Source: Rhizophagus irregularis
Lineage: Eukaryota > Glomeromycota > Glomeromycetes > Glomerales > Glomeraceae
Direction: 5' to 3'
Length of the DNA: 64,000 bases
Assembly (NCBI RefSeq): GCF_026210795.1
Contig: NC_089444.1
Location: forward strand, 2,532,501 to 2,596,500
Both the position numbers and the translations under genes were made by a program. This document shows, in pieces, positions 1 through 11,887 of this stretch. The notes below the pieces were generated by a model that did no database searches, was not told the DNA's origin, and was given only the letters and a program-made list of their open reading frames with translations. Every line of letters starts with the position of its first letter. Position 1 is the first letter of the stretch.

Positions 1-1473
1 AAACATATTATACAAGATCCTTTTCTATTATTATTAAAAAAGATGAACGGCCGGGAAAACTTGAATTCTCTTACACTAATAGTTATATTGATAAGAAATT
101 AAAAATAAATTTTTTTTTTAACAATTTTAGTCTATTCGACCAATCAAAATACCCAAATAATACATTTCCATTTTTTTTTTTGCCATTTTGAAATCGATCT
201 CGATCAGCGATCATGAGACCGTTCGATCAACCATTTTTTTTTTATCAAATTCACGCTCGGTTTACCATTTTTATAAAAATTAATAAGTTATGTACATAGT
301 AAATAATAAACCAAGTTGATAAAGGATTCAAAAATATTGTTTTAAGTTAAATTATATACATTTTTTTAATTCCTTACATTAAATTTCAATTAATAGTGAC
401 CGAATCTAAAAAATGTAAGTTAATTAGATAAATTTCATAAAATCAGTCACATAATATTATAAAATAATAAATTACATATAAATATGATGTATTGACTTAA
501 GTTAAAGACTCTAGATAGTGTGGTTTTAATTAATGTTGTGACTTTGTTATTCAAATATTTCAATGTAATTTCAAAGTTAGAGGATTTTTTAACTCGTAAA
601 CACATATTATTACATGATGTAAAATGAGTATTTATTGTCTAAATATTAAAAAAGAATTTACATATAGATATAAAAAATTTAGCCAGAAAAAATTTTCGTT
701 TCGAATAATTTTTTATTGATATGGTCGACATCAAAATATTTACAAGAAGTTCATTACACGATGTTAATTTATCAAAATAACTTTTGGTTATGCAAGCTTC
801 GGAATTTGAAAAAATAAATGGATGCCGAAACTATATTTCGCCTAAATAGGTTTCGTTATCCATATAAACAAAACCATCGAAACGCGAAAAAAACATTTTC
901 AGCACGTAAACTTGGATCAACTAAATCTGGTTTTTTCTAATATAGTAGACTCGGAGATCTTAATCTTTGTAGATCTTCAGTGAATTTTTAGTGATGATCT
1001 TTGTAGATCTTTAGTGATGCTAATCTGTTAAGAGAATCTGACCTTACGAAAGATGATGATAGAACGGTACCGGTAGAGAAAAAAAAATATTTATCAAATG
1101 ATCGTGCTGACACCAAAACTAAGTAGTTAAGTAAAACCAAAACGAAGCGATTTCATTGAAAAAACTTTACCGTTTACTAAGCTATTTCTGACATAATGTC
1201 TCGGCCATCTCGTACGCTCATCTCATATTAATTGATAATCATTTTTATTCTGAGATAATACATCGGAAGTTCATCTATTTTTCGTAATAATGATTTAATA
1301 AATCTGTTAACCACATGTGAATGATCAAAAGTCAAACACATATGACACATTTACGTAATTAGTATTCCATCTTCATAATAATATAAACCTACGCGATCCA
1401 TCCTTTTAAAAGTCTCAGTGTTTACTTATCAAAGACTACTAACTTAAAAATTCTCTTCTCGTATTAATCTAAT
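1..1473. other. Intergenic AT-rich spacer
   Basis: I see no gene here. Positions about 172-435 hold an inverted copy of a dispersed repeat found upstream of kinase genes A and C (listed separately). Around 950-1020 the phrase 'gatctttgtagatctt' recurs as a short local repeat. The last 100 bases precede the small split gene that starts at 1474 and would hold its promoter; no convincing TATA box stands out. Confidence 0.6.
172..435 (-). repeat. Dispersed repeat copy 1 (inverted)
   Basis: In reverse complement this stretch matches the blocks at about 10420-10935, 30233-30575 and 48970-49335. Shared landmarks are 'atcaacttggttta', 'acgagcgtgaa' and 'ttggtcaaatgtc'-like words, in the same order. 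This copy is the most diverged. Its orientation is opposite to the three others. No terminal inverted repeat or coding content was recognised, so its class is unknown. Confidence 0.6.
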
Positions 1474-2283
1474 ATGGATAAACCTGAGTTATATAATGGT
1501 TATGATGGTGGGTCTTGTTTTCAACAATCTTATATTTTTATCTTGAAGTTTAATCAATCTATTTGACTTTCCAGAACTTAGCTCTTACCTTAAAGAGCAG
1601 AAGAATTTGTCTTATCGCGGTTTTCTGCTTCTCCACCAAGATGTAATTGTCCATTCATCACCAATATTGGACAATTGGAATCGTATGGATGCTGTATGGG
1701 CCAAACGATATTTGAAAGAAGCAAAAGAGTTATATCCAAATGATTTTGCAGATATAAGGGAAAAGGTGTGTTTTTATTTTGCAAAATTGATGGCAACTCC
1801 CGGTTACCTATAATGCTGATCGGGAGAATTACTGGGTTTTGATACTGGTACGGTCCTACTCCAGGTGTTCTTAATTTAGGCGCCATAACTTTGCTAATGA
1901 TAAGGTTCTTTTTGATTTTTTATTTTGCAAAGTGATGGTAACTCCCGGTTACCTATAATGCTGATCGGGAGAATTACTGGGTTTTGATACTGGTACGGTC
2001 CTACTCCAGGCGTTCTTAATTTGGGCGTCATAACTTTGTAGTTAATAAGGGTCTGTTGATTCTGGGGGAGGGATCGACTATGCACTTTTCCTTATTACTA
2101 AATAAAGTCACACTATTAACATTATTCTTTATTCTTCTTACAACAGGTAAAATTTGAGCGAGATGGCAATGGTTTGAGTGCATACTGGAAGAAAGTGATT
2201 AATGAGCGTAAGAAGGTGAGTATTATATATCATGCAATCTCTGATAATAGTTAAATAATTTCCAGATTTACTTACTATTGTAG
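1474..2283 (+). CDS. Small split gene, function unknown (about 103 aa)
   Basis: I do not recognise this protein. Four exons fit good splice sites: 1474-1507, 1575-1765, 2147-2215 and 2266-2283. Joined, they read in frame from ATG to TAG. The product begins MDKPELYNGYDELSSYLKEQ and is rich in Lys, Glu and aromatic residues (WNRMDAVWAKRYLKEAKELYP), with no signal peptide, membrane segment or known motif. Acceptors are tttccag, caacag and tttccag; donors are gtgggt, gtgtgt and gtgagt. The second intron (381 bp) contains a tandem duplication. The start is chosen because it opens the only frame that splices cleanly into the longest exon. The final exon is only 18 bp, so the true 3' end could differ. 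Confidence 0.5.
1772..2061 (+). repeat. Two-copy tandem duplication inside an intron
   Basis: Two near-identical copies with a period of about 145 bp (roughly 1772-1916 and 1917-2061) lie in the second intron of the small split gene. Each contains 'aactcccggttacctataat' and the short hairpin CTCCCG...CGGGAG. Only a few substitutions separate the copies, so the duplication looks recent. Confidence 0.85.
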
Positions 2284-3257
2284 AATTCTGTAAAACGAAT
2301 TCAATACTATCTTTTCCATTGCTGTAGTGCATTTTCGTTTCCTTTTAAAAAATTTAAGTAGTAAGTGATAATATTAATTTCAAAATTAAATATTATTAAT
2401 CTATACGCTAAAGTTTAAATATGAAAATAAAAAATCGAGTAAATTATGTGGCACAGATTTGAATTTCAAATATTGTATTGTACGTCTTGCAAGAGAAATA
2501 TCAAAACGAAAAATCTGTCTTTTATCCATACTTTTTTTTTTAAATAAAACGAGTATTGCTAAATATAACCACTAATGATTGCAATCTTACCAGAATTAGG
2601 GTAAAATTTTAGGCAGAATTAAACATGGCATGATACCCGCCAATATTTGCTAGTGCTGGTGCGGTAGTGATGAGTGATTTTTTAACATTTTCTTGGGAAA
2701 ATATGAAAATTTGTAATTTGAAATTTACATAAATAATAATTAACTTATTATAAAAGATTTGCAATATCTTATACATTTTAGAAGCCTTTAATGGAAGCTA
2801 CAAATGATATTTATTAATAGAAATTTAATTTTAAGCTGATTTATTTTTTATTATTACTTATCCTGCTTGAGTTTCAAACCTTTTAGTTGCTTAAGCCAGC
2901 CAATTTGATAATAAAATTATACCAAAAAAGCTCAGTTTACATAAAGTACTATTGTAATATTTTAAAATATTGTATTATTTTTGTACAACATTTTTATAAA
3001 TGTGGTGGAAAGTTTTATTTGAAGAATATTTTATCAAAGTGTCAAAATTACCAGAATTTGTTTACTACATCAGAAAAAATAATATCATATTTAATGTCCA
3101 ATTACAAACTGATTTTATTCATGTAAAAAAATATTACATATCCATATACAGTGTTGGACAAAGCTATATATAATTGTAAATTCCTATAAAATAGCAGTTA
3201 TACATATAGTATATTAAATGTTAAACAAAGTTTTATTCTCCTATACTCCATTGTATA
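2284..3257. other. 3' flank of kinase gene A, duplicated elsewhere
   Basis: No gene is seen; the Ile/Lys/Tyr-rich open frame at 2887-3126 looks like AT-rich noise. The block lies just past the stop of kinase gene A on the minus strand. It matches about 19680-21480 (3' of gene B) and in part 55850-56470 (3' of gene D). Shared words include 'gaagcctttaatggaagcta', 'cttatcctgcttgagttt' and 'acgtcttgcaagagaaa'. A minus-strand AATAAA at 3232-3237 could serve as the polyadenylation signal of gene A. Confidence 0.6.
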
Positions 3258-6200
3258 TCATTTGAAACTAATTGGGAGTGCACAATCATCCAAAGATTGA
3301 GAATTAAGATCCTTTGTAATAGGATTAAGTAATCGAGATGTATAAATAGCTTGTGGATGGGTAACTATTTGGTAATTTTCAGTGGATAAAAGATTTGCTC
3401 TTCTATATTCTTCTGCTTGCCTAAATTGTATTTCAATTTCTTCATTTTCTACAATATATAATTCCCCAAAATATGACTCATGAAATAATGTGATTAATTT
3501 ATCAATCTCAGAAATATTTGGTCTATCATTTTTGTCTAAATTCCAACACTTTTTCATTAAATCAATATAATAATTTGGTGCTTCTGACTCACTTATTTCA
3601 GGTCTAACTCCTTTTTCACAAATATCTAATGCCAAATCAAAATCATGTGCACGATGACCAAAAGGTTGTCTTCCAGTTGCTACAAAATACATTATCATAC
3701 CAAAACTATAGATATCTGCTGCTTGTTTATAAGACTTTCCTCTTAATACTTCAGGAGCCACATAAGGCATAACTCCATAAATTTTTGTTTCATCTATATT
3801 ATCAACTTCTCCACATAATCCCATATCTGAAATTAATACACAATTACTAAAATTATTTATGAAATTTAAAAATAATATATTTCCTGTATGAAAATCACGA
3901 TGAACTAAATTTCTTTGATGAATTTCTTTAAGACCCTTAATAATATTAAGTAATGCAGATAGTTTATCACCCCAATTAAAATATTTATAGTTTTTATTTA
4001 TCCAATGATTAAAATTTCCATCTTTTGCATATTGGAGAACCATAATATATTCTTTTGTATCTGGATTTTGAGATATTCCATATATATTAAGAATATTACT
4101 ACTTTTGTTTATTGAGTATTCTTTAACCTATTAAAATACATTGATATTAAAAAATAATTATTACATTTATGCTTAAATAAAATGATTATTATATTATAGT
4201 GATTCTTTTAAAAAAGTTTCATACCTCATTTAAAAATTTATCAGTAATACTTTGGGAATTATACAAACATTTCAAAGCAATTATTCTATTTGGATTCCTT
4301 TTGTAGATTTGTTTATCCACATCAAATTCTAATGGACCATTCTTCCATTCTGCTGAATATACTGTAGAAAAACCACCTTTACCTATTTCCTTAATATCAT
4401 TAAACTGACTGTATAGTATCCATTCAAATACTATCATATCATTATAGTCATTTATTTTTAATTGCCTTTCTAGAATGAAATCATCAACTATTTCATTTCC
4501 ACTTGACCAGATAAGAACCAAAATATAATCTTCTGTATCTGGATTTTTGGATATTCCATATAATACTTGAAAAGCTTTATACTTTGTTGGATACTTTTTA
4601 GCCTAATGTAAATATAAGAATATATATATTAATTTAAGGGTTTTGTTTTTTATTACACCTGCGTTATGTCGCACCCCTATAATATGTCACATATAAAAGT
4701 CAAAAATGGCATTCTGATTCCTTTTTGATATATTAAAAAAAACTTGCAGAGCGGTCAAAAATACGCATAGTATAAGGTTTCTTATAGTATATAGTAAGTG
4801 CATAAGGTCTCATGCCAGGTTTTTTTAAAAATGGGAAATCTTAACGAAGTCACGTGATAAAAATGATCAACATAATTAATATATAAAAATTACCAAAAAA
4901 GGAAGATGCGACATATCGCAGGTGCGAAAAAAACATATCCTTAATTTAAAAAAAGTATTTAAATATTTAAAGAAATGTCATACCTCATTTATTAAAGAAT
5001 CAATGGATTCTTGTGAATTATGAAAACATTTTAAAGCAACTTCTTTATTTGAATCTCTTGTATAATTACTCTTTTTATTCTTTTTGTATAATGGACCAGC
5101 CTTCCATATTGCTGAATATACAGTTATAAGACCATTTTTGCCTGTCTCTTTAATTTCATTAAACTGATTGTATGGTATCCATTCAAGCACTATATCATCA
5201 TAGATAATATCATTATCAGAGTCATATATATCAACATCATGGTCATTTATTTTTAATTGCCTTTCTTGAATGAACTCGTCAATTTTTTTATTTCCACTTG
5301 TCCATATACAATTATTTTGAATAAAAATAAAATCTCCTGAATCTGGATTTTGAGATATTCCATACAATACTTGAAATGCATATGTTTTTGTTGAATATTT
5401 TTTAGCCTAAATATAAAATAAAAGAGATTGTAAATATTAATTAAAAAAAATATTTAAATATTTTAAAGAAATTCCATACCTCATTTATTAAAGAATCAAT
5501 GGATTCTTGTGAATTATGTAAAAATTTTAAAGCAACTTCTTTATTTGAATCTCTAGTATAATTTTCATACTGCTTATTATAAAATAATGGACCATCCTTC
5601 CATATTGCTGAATATACTGTTATAAGACCATTTTTGCCTGTCTCTTTAATTTCATTAAACTGATTGTATGGTATCCATTCAAGCACTGTATTATCATAGA
5701 TAATATTATTATCAGAGTCATATATATCACCATCATGGTCATCTATTTTTAATTGCCTTTCTTGAATGAAGTCATCAATTTTTTCATTTCCACTAATCCA
5801 ATTTGTCAAGTTTATAGTATTACTTAGAACAAAAATAAAATCTCCTGTATCTGGATTTTGAGATATTCCATATAATACTTGAAATACTTCATGTTTTATT
5901 AGATATTTTTTAGCCTAAATATAAATAAAAGAGATTGTAAATATATTAACTAAAAAGTATTTAAATATTTGAAGAAATTTCATACCTTATTTATTAAAGA
6001 ATCAATGGATTTTTGTGAATTATGTAAACATTTTAAAGCAACTTCTTTGTTTGGATCTCTTGAATAACTATCATAACTATATTTCTTGTATAATGGACCA
6101 TCCTTCCATATTGCTGAATATACTGTTATATGGTCATTTTTGCCTGTCTTTTTAATTTCTTTAAACTGATTATATGGTATCCATTCAAGTATTATATCAT

Positions 6201-9200
6201 TATAGTTATTTATTTTTAATTGCCTTCTTTGAATAAAGTCATCAATTTTTTTATTTTCACTTATCCATATATAATTATTTTGAACTAAAATATAATCTTC
6301 AGTATTTGGATTTTGAGATATTCCATACAATACTTGAAATGAATTATGATTTGTTAGATATTTTTTAGCCTAGATATAAATGAAATTGTAAATATATTAA
6401 CTAAAAAGTATTTAAATATTTGAAGAAATTTCATACCTCATTTATTAAAATATCAATGGATTCTTGTGAATTATGTAAACATTTTAAAGAAACCACTTTG
6501 TTATGATCTCTTGTATAATTACTATAACTATATTTCTTATATAATGGACCATCTTTCCATATTGCTGAATATACTGTTATAACACTATTTTTGTCTATTT
6601 CTTTGATTTTATTAAATTGATTGTATGGTATCCATTCAAGAACTATATCATCATAGTCATTTATTTTAAATTGCCTTTCTTAGATGAATTCATCAATGTT
6701 TTCATTTCCACTTTCCCATATATAATTATTTTGAACAAAAATATAATTTCTTGTATTTGGATCTTGAGATATTCCATATAATGCTTGAAATGCTTTATGA
6801 TTTGATGGATATTTTTTAGTCTAAATATAAATAAGAGATTGTAAATATATTGACTAAAACGTATTTAAATATTTGAAAGAATTTTATACCTCATTTATTA
6901 AAGAATCAATGGATTCTTGTGAACTATGTAAACATTTTAAAGCAACTTCTTTATTTGAATCTCTTGTATAATTACTCAAGCTATTCTCCTTGTATAATGG
7001 ACCATCCTTCCATATTGCTGAATATACTGTTATAAGACCATTTTTGCCTGTCTCTTTAATTTCATTAAACTGGTTGTATGGTATCCATTCAAGCACTATA
7101 TCATTATAGTTATTTATTTTTAATTGCCTTCTTTGAATAAAGTCATCAATTTTTTTATTTTCACTTATCCATATATAATTATTTTGAATTAAAATATAAT
7201 CTCCAGTATCTGGATTTTGAGATATTCCATACAATACTTGAAATGAATTATGATTTGTTGGATATTTTTTAGCCTAGATATAAATAAAAGAGATTGAAAA
7301 TATATTAATTAAAAAAGTATAAGTATTTGAAGAAATTTCATACCTCATTTATTAAAGAATCAATGGATTTTTGTGTATTATGTAAACATTTTAAAGAAAC
7401 TTTTGTATTTGAATCTCTTGTATATTCATTATTATACTGACAATATAATGGACCATTCCTCCATATTGCTGAATGTACTGTTACAATATTATTTTTGCCT
7501 ATCTCTTTAATTTCATTAAATTGATTGTATGGTATCCATTCAAGCACTATATCATCATAGTCATCTATTTTTAATTGCCTTCCTTGAATGAAGTCATCAA
7601 TTTTTTCATTTCCACTAATCCATTTTACTAAATTTATAGAATTATTTTGAACTAAAATATAATCTCCTGTAACTGGATTTTGAGATATTCCATACAATGC
7701 TTGAAATGCTTTATGATTTGATGGATATTTTTTAGCCTAAATATAAATAAGAGATTGTAAATATATTAATTAATAAAAACAGTTAGATATTTGAAGAAAT
7801 TTCATACATCATTTATTAAAGAATCAATGGATTCTTGTGAATTATATAAACATTTTAAAGCAACTTCTTTATTTGAATCTCTTGTATAATTATTACTCTG
7901 GTTATATTTTTTATATAATGGACCATCCTTCCATATTGCAGAGTATACTATTATAAAACCATTTTTACTTGTCTCTTTAATTTCATTAAACTGGTTGTAT
8001 GGTATCCATTCAAATACTATATCATCATAGTTATTTATTTTTAATTGCCTTTCTTGAATGAAGTCATCAATTTTTTCATTTTCACTTGTCCATATATAAT
8101 TATTTTGAACCAAAATATAATCTCCTGTATCTGGATTTTGAGATATTCCATACAATACTTGAAATGCATTATGATTTATTGAATATTTTTTAGCCTAAAT
8201 ATAAATACAAGAGATTGTGAATATATTAATTAAAAAGTATTTAAATACTTGAAGAAATCTCATACCTCATTTATTAAAGAATCAATGGATTCTTGTGAAT
8301 TATGTAAACATTTTAAAGCAACTTCTTTAGTTGAATCTCTTGTATAACTTTCATCCTGCCAATACTTCTTATATAGTGGACCATCCTTCCATATTGCTGA
8401 ATATACCGTTATAAGACTATTTTTGCCTAATTCTTTAATTTCATCAAACTGGTTGTATGGTATCCATTCAAGTATTATATCATTATAGCCATTTATTTTT
8501 AATTGCCTTCCTTGAATGAAGTCATCAATTTTTTCATTTCCACTGATCCATTTTACTAAATTTATAGAATTATTTTGAACTAAAATATAATCTCCTGTAT
8601 CTGGATTTTGGGATATTCCATACAATAATTGAAATGCTCTAATTCTTGTTGGATATTTTTTAGCCTAATTATAAATAAAAGAGATTGTAAATATATTATC
8701 TAAAAAAGTATTTAAATATTTGAAGAAATTTAATACCTCATTTATTAAAGAATCAATGGATTCTTGTGAATTATGTAAACATTTTAAAACAACTTCTTTA
8801 GTTGAATCTCTTGTATAATTTTTATCCTGCCAATGCTTCTTATATAATGGACCATCCTTCCATATTGCTGAATATACTGTTATAAGATCATTTTTGCCTA
8901 ACTCTTCAATTTCATTAAACTGGTTATATGGTATCCATTCAAGTACTATATCATTATAGTCATTTATTTTTAATTGCCTTTTTTGGATGAAATTATCAAT
9001 TTTTTCATTTCCACTAATCCGATTTGTCAAGTTTACTATATAATTTTGAACAAAAATATAATCTCCTGTATCTGGATTTTGGGATATTCCATACAACACT
9101 TGAAATGCTCTATAGCTTGTTGAATATTTTTTAGCCTAAATATAAATAAAAGAGATTGTAAATATATTAATTAAAAAAAATACTTAAGAAATTTCATACC

Positions 9201-10021
9201 TCATTTATTAAAGAATCAATGGATTCTTGTGAATTATGTAAACATTTTAAAGCAACTTCTTTATTTGAGTCTCTTGTATAACTACTATTACTATACTTAT
9301 AGAATGGACCATCCTTCCATATTGCTGAATATATTGTTTTAAGACCATTTTTGCCTGTCTCTTTAATTTCATTAAACTGATTATATGATATCCATTCAAG
9401 CACTATAGTATCATCATGGTCATTTATTTTTAATTGCCTTTCTTGAATGAAATCATCAATTTTTTCATTTCCACTAATCCAATTTGTCAAATTTATAGTA
9501 TAGCTTTGAACAAAAATAAAATCTCCTGTATCTGGATTTTGAGATATTCCATACAATACTTGAATTGCTCTATGGTTTGTTGAATATTTTTTAGCCTAAA
9601 TATAAATAAAGGATATGTAAATATATTAAAATAAACATTTTTAAATAATTAAAGAATTTCATACCTCATTTATTAAAAAATCAATAGATTCTTGTGAATT
9701 ATGTAAGCATTTTAAAGCAACTTTTTTATTTGAATCTCTTGTGTAATCATTACCATTCAACAACTTGTATAATGGACCATCCTTCCATATTGCTGAATAT
9801 ACTGTTGTAAGACCATTTTTACCTTTCTCTTCAATTCCATTAAGCTGATTGTATGGTATCCATTCAAGCACTATATCATTATAGTCATAGACATTTATTT
9901 TTAATTGTCTTCCTTTAATGAAACTATTAATTTTTTCATTTCCGCTGGTCCAATTTGTAAAATTGGTTTCTAAATATTCCAGAATATTATCTTCTGTTAA
10001 AGGTATATTTTGAGGAAACAT
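3258..10021 (-). CDS. Kinase gene A: 11 degenerate N-lobe exons plus one complete TKL kinase
   Basis: Predicted 13 exons: 10021-9665, 9595-9200, 9135-8737, 8664-8266, 8194-7808, 7736-7344, 7273-6890, 6820-6437, 6369-5986, 5914-5480, 5406-4984, 4602-4225, 4127-3258. All junctions are phase 0. Exons 1-11 each encode an N-lobe with GKNGLITVYSAIW in the glycine loop. Exon 12 has an intact GKGGFSTVYSAEW and the VAIK-type lysine (IALK). Exon 13 has HRDFHTGN, DMG in place of DFG, APE, and a tail of about 80 residues ending ISFK. Full length would be 1862 codons with the kinase near residues 1515-1770. However, exon 8 carries an in-frame TAA (6680-6682); skipping it leaves 1734 aa in frame. The start at 10021 gives MFPQNIPLT, conserved in genes B and C. 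Likely a cytosolic Ser/Thr or dual-specificity kinase; substrate unknown. An annotation pipeline could wrongly split this into many small genes. Confidence 0.82.
4638..4940. mobile_element. MULE-like MITE in intron 11 of kinase gene A
   Basis: A 303-bp insertion swells this intron to 381 bp. It is flanked by the 9-bp direct repeat ttaatttaa (4629-4637 and 4941-4949). Its ends are inverted repeats of about 35 bp; the best core is 18 bp (4656-4673 against 4907-4924) with one mismatch, 'cacctgcgttatgtcgca'. It has no coding capacity. A 9-bp target duplication and terminal G-rich ends fit a Mutator-like (MULE) non-autonomous element; the superfamily is inferred. It carries a TCACGTGA palindrome at 4850-4857. 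Confidence 0.85.
4984..10021 (-). repeat. Tandem array of 11 kinase N-lobe exons (gene A)
   Basis: The unit is about 455-470 bp: an exon of 384-435 bp plus an intron of 64-73 bp. Each unit begins after the acceptor 'tttag' with A/T-K-K-Y, continues AFQVLYGISQNPDTGDYI (beta4-beta5), then SGNEKIDDFIQERQLKIN, EWIPYNQFNEIKE, the degenerate glycine loop, and VALKCLHNSQESIDSLINE, and ends at the donor GTATG. Units differ mainly in a short variable segment after KDGPLY. The unit boundary falls inside helix C, just after its conserved Glu. Confidence 0.9.
6437..6820 (-). pseudogene. Array exon 8 of gene A with an in-frame stop
   Basis: This exon has normal splice sites and normal length (384 bp, phase 0), but the Gln codon of the FIQERQ motif is TAA (6680-6682, codon 47 of the exon; CAA in its sisters). 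It also has other uncommon changes, such as DKNSVITVYS in the loop. Because it is symmetric, skipping it restores a full product ending in the kinase. If it is included, the protein stops after about 951 residues, before the kinase domain. Confidence 0.85.
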
Positions 10022-10134
10022 TGTTTTCAAAAGCTCAAAAATTTTTTCAAAAAAAAAATCTTTATTTATAATAAACTATGTAACGTACAAGTAATAGGTA
10101 ACACAACAATTGGCAAAAAATTACTTATGTAAGT

Positions 10135-10144
10135 ATTACGTAAT
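10135..10144. promoter_or_regulatory. ATTACGTAAT palindrome upstream of gene A
   Basis: A 10-bp perfect palindrome lies about 115 bp before the ATG of gene A, within an upstream block conserved in genes B and C. TTACGTAA is a typical half-site pair for bZIP transcription factors of the C/EBP or PAR type. Function is inferred from conservation and position only. Confidence 0.45.
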
Positions 10145-10419
10145 GAAGCTTTCTTGGTAATATTCGATGTCGATCATAGTCACAATTATTTGAAAAAAAT
10201 TTTTTTTCTTATTAAATTTTTTTCATAACATTATACAAATTCCTTTAATATTAATAACAAAATCACGCTTCGCATCATGTATTGTATAATAAATTAAGAA
10301 AAAACTTCTTTAACTTTGAATCATACTTGAATCATATTTTAATGTTAATATATAGTTAATATATAAAATTTGCCTATTTTATTATTTTATGATATTACGG
10401 TGTGGATTATGATATGAAA

Positions 10420-10935
10420 TTTATCTAATTAACTTACATTTTTTAGACCTTGGGCATTATTATTAAAATTTAGTGATTTAGTATAAAGAACTAAAAAATA
10501 TAATTAAAATTTAAACCAATATTTTCGATTCCTTTATCAACTTGGTTTATTTTATTATGTTACATACCTTATTAAAAATTTTATAATAACGAGCGTGAAA
10601 AAATGAAAAAATAATGGTGTAGTTAGCCGAAAAATAATTAGCCGCAACGGCGCAACGTGATCCGGACCCGGCTCAGGCGTAGATCGTCATGGAATTCCAG
10701 GGGATTTTCTGCGATTAAACCGGTCCGGATGATCGGCAATCAGGAATTTGTTCTCCGTTTTTCGGCCATTATCGTGAAAAATATAAAAAAAAAAATGACT
10801 GGTCGAATGTCTTATGAACGCTGATCATTTGATCGACATTTCATATTTAACAACGAAAAGAATTTCATTATTTTTGGCATTTCGATATTGGTCCTCTGAT
10901 TGTTCGAAATGACCAAAATTGAGAAAAGAAAAACT
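10420..10935 (+). repeat. Dispersed repeat copy 2 (upstream of gene A)
   Basis: It matches 30233-30575 and 48970-49335 in direct orientation and 172-435 inverted. Ordered landmarks are 'atctaattaacttaca', 'tttatcaacttggttta', 'ttataataacgagcgtg', 'aaatgtcttatgaacgctga' and 'ttggtcctctgatt'. The copy is split by an inserted element at 10603-10772. Its position just upstream of genes A and C suggests it travelled with the kinase duplications, although the copy at 30 kb has no kinase beside it. Confidence 0.7.
10603..10772. mobile_element. Short GTTAGCCGAAAA-type element inserted in a dispersed repeat
   Basis: The sister copies at 30.4 and 49.1 kb run straight from 'acgagc(g/t)tgaa' to 'aaaaaatgg'. 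Here about 170 bp of much GC-richer sequence interrupts that phrase, and CGTGAAAAA stands on both sides (10594-10602 and 10773-10781). The ends include ATAATGG (10611) and CCATTAT (10772). The word 'gtgtagttagccgaaaa' is shared, inverted, with the right end of an element near 36.6 kb. No coding capacity. Exact ends are uncertain. Confidence 0.6.
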
Positions 10936-11887
10936 CTTTGTCTATGCTACGAATTTCGTCAGTATCATTTTGTGAAACAAAATTATGAAATGTAATCCTT
11001 TTATTAGTATGGTTGTATTAATAACAAATAATTTTAGACGTAATTTCAATGATCTATGTGCTATATCTCATTTTATTGGTTATTTTTTACGGATTAAAGT
11101 TAGAAGAATTTTATTTGATTATGCTATCACTTTAATCACCAATATATAAAGTTGGTCAGAATTTTCATGGTGTACTAAAAATCTACATATGATATGATTC
11201 AATACTAGTTAATTTTATTAAACGACTTTTCAGTTTGATTCAATACTATATTACGAAAATAGAAATTGTAGGATGAATTTGTTTGTTTTTTGGTATGATA
11301 ATTTGCTCGGTTAAGTCCATTTACTATTTGTGCCGCTAATAATATAACTCAATAAGTATAACTTGATAGTATTAATACGAAAGGCGTGCTGATTTAGCCA
11401 ATAAATATTTGGCGAATAATACAGTTAGCTATACAGTATTTCTCAACTGTTGATATGGGTTCAAAAGAAATGATAACAACATAAAACTATTCTGATTTTC
11501 TGATAGATAGAATGGATTATTATTTAATCGACTCTTTAACGTTAGTATGTTAATAGTCACAATCTTGTAAATATGATTCGTTGTGTTGCAATCACCGCAG
11601 TTGATTAACATAATCGAGTAACATAAATCCGGGTACTACCTGCGCTTCATAATAATAAATTGGTTAAATTGTGCGTTATACAACTTGACCAATATGATTG
11701 GCATGATTGGATAAATAAATTTTACACTACCCAAATATGTAAAACAAGGGTAATTAAAATTACACTAACCAAATATGTAAAACAAGGGCAATTAAAATAG
11801 ATAAATTCGTAACAGTTTTATACGCCGAGTAAAAAAATTATTATTTTTTTTTTTTTCCTCGAAAAATATCAAGTATATCACAATACA

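Larger units (their letters stand above)
10022..11887. other. Upstream region of kinase gene A and spacer to the F-box gene
   Basis: The first 200 bp are the promoter module shared with genes B and C. Then follow a dispersed repeat copy (10420-10935) interrupted by a short element (10603-10772), and a further repeat tract to about 11290 that matches parts of 30.8, 33.0 and 49.6 kb. Two near-identical 40-bp phrases around 11710-11800 ('aaatatgtaaaacaagggta' type) form a small tandem repeat just before the F-box gene. The minus-strand open frame at 11429-11611 shows no coding signal I trust. Confidence 0.6.

Noticed and set aside
1590-2085. Two minus-strand open frames with the same APGVGPYQYQ-like text
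   Set aside because: They are the reverse strand of the tandem intron duplication in the split gene.
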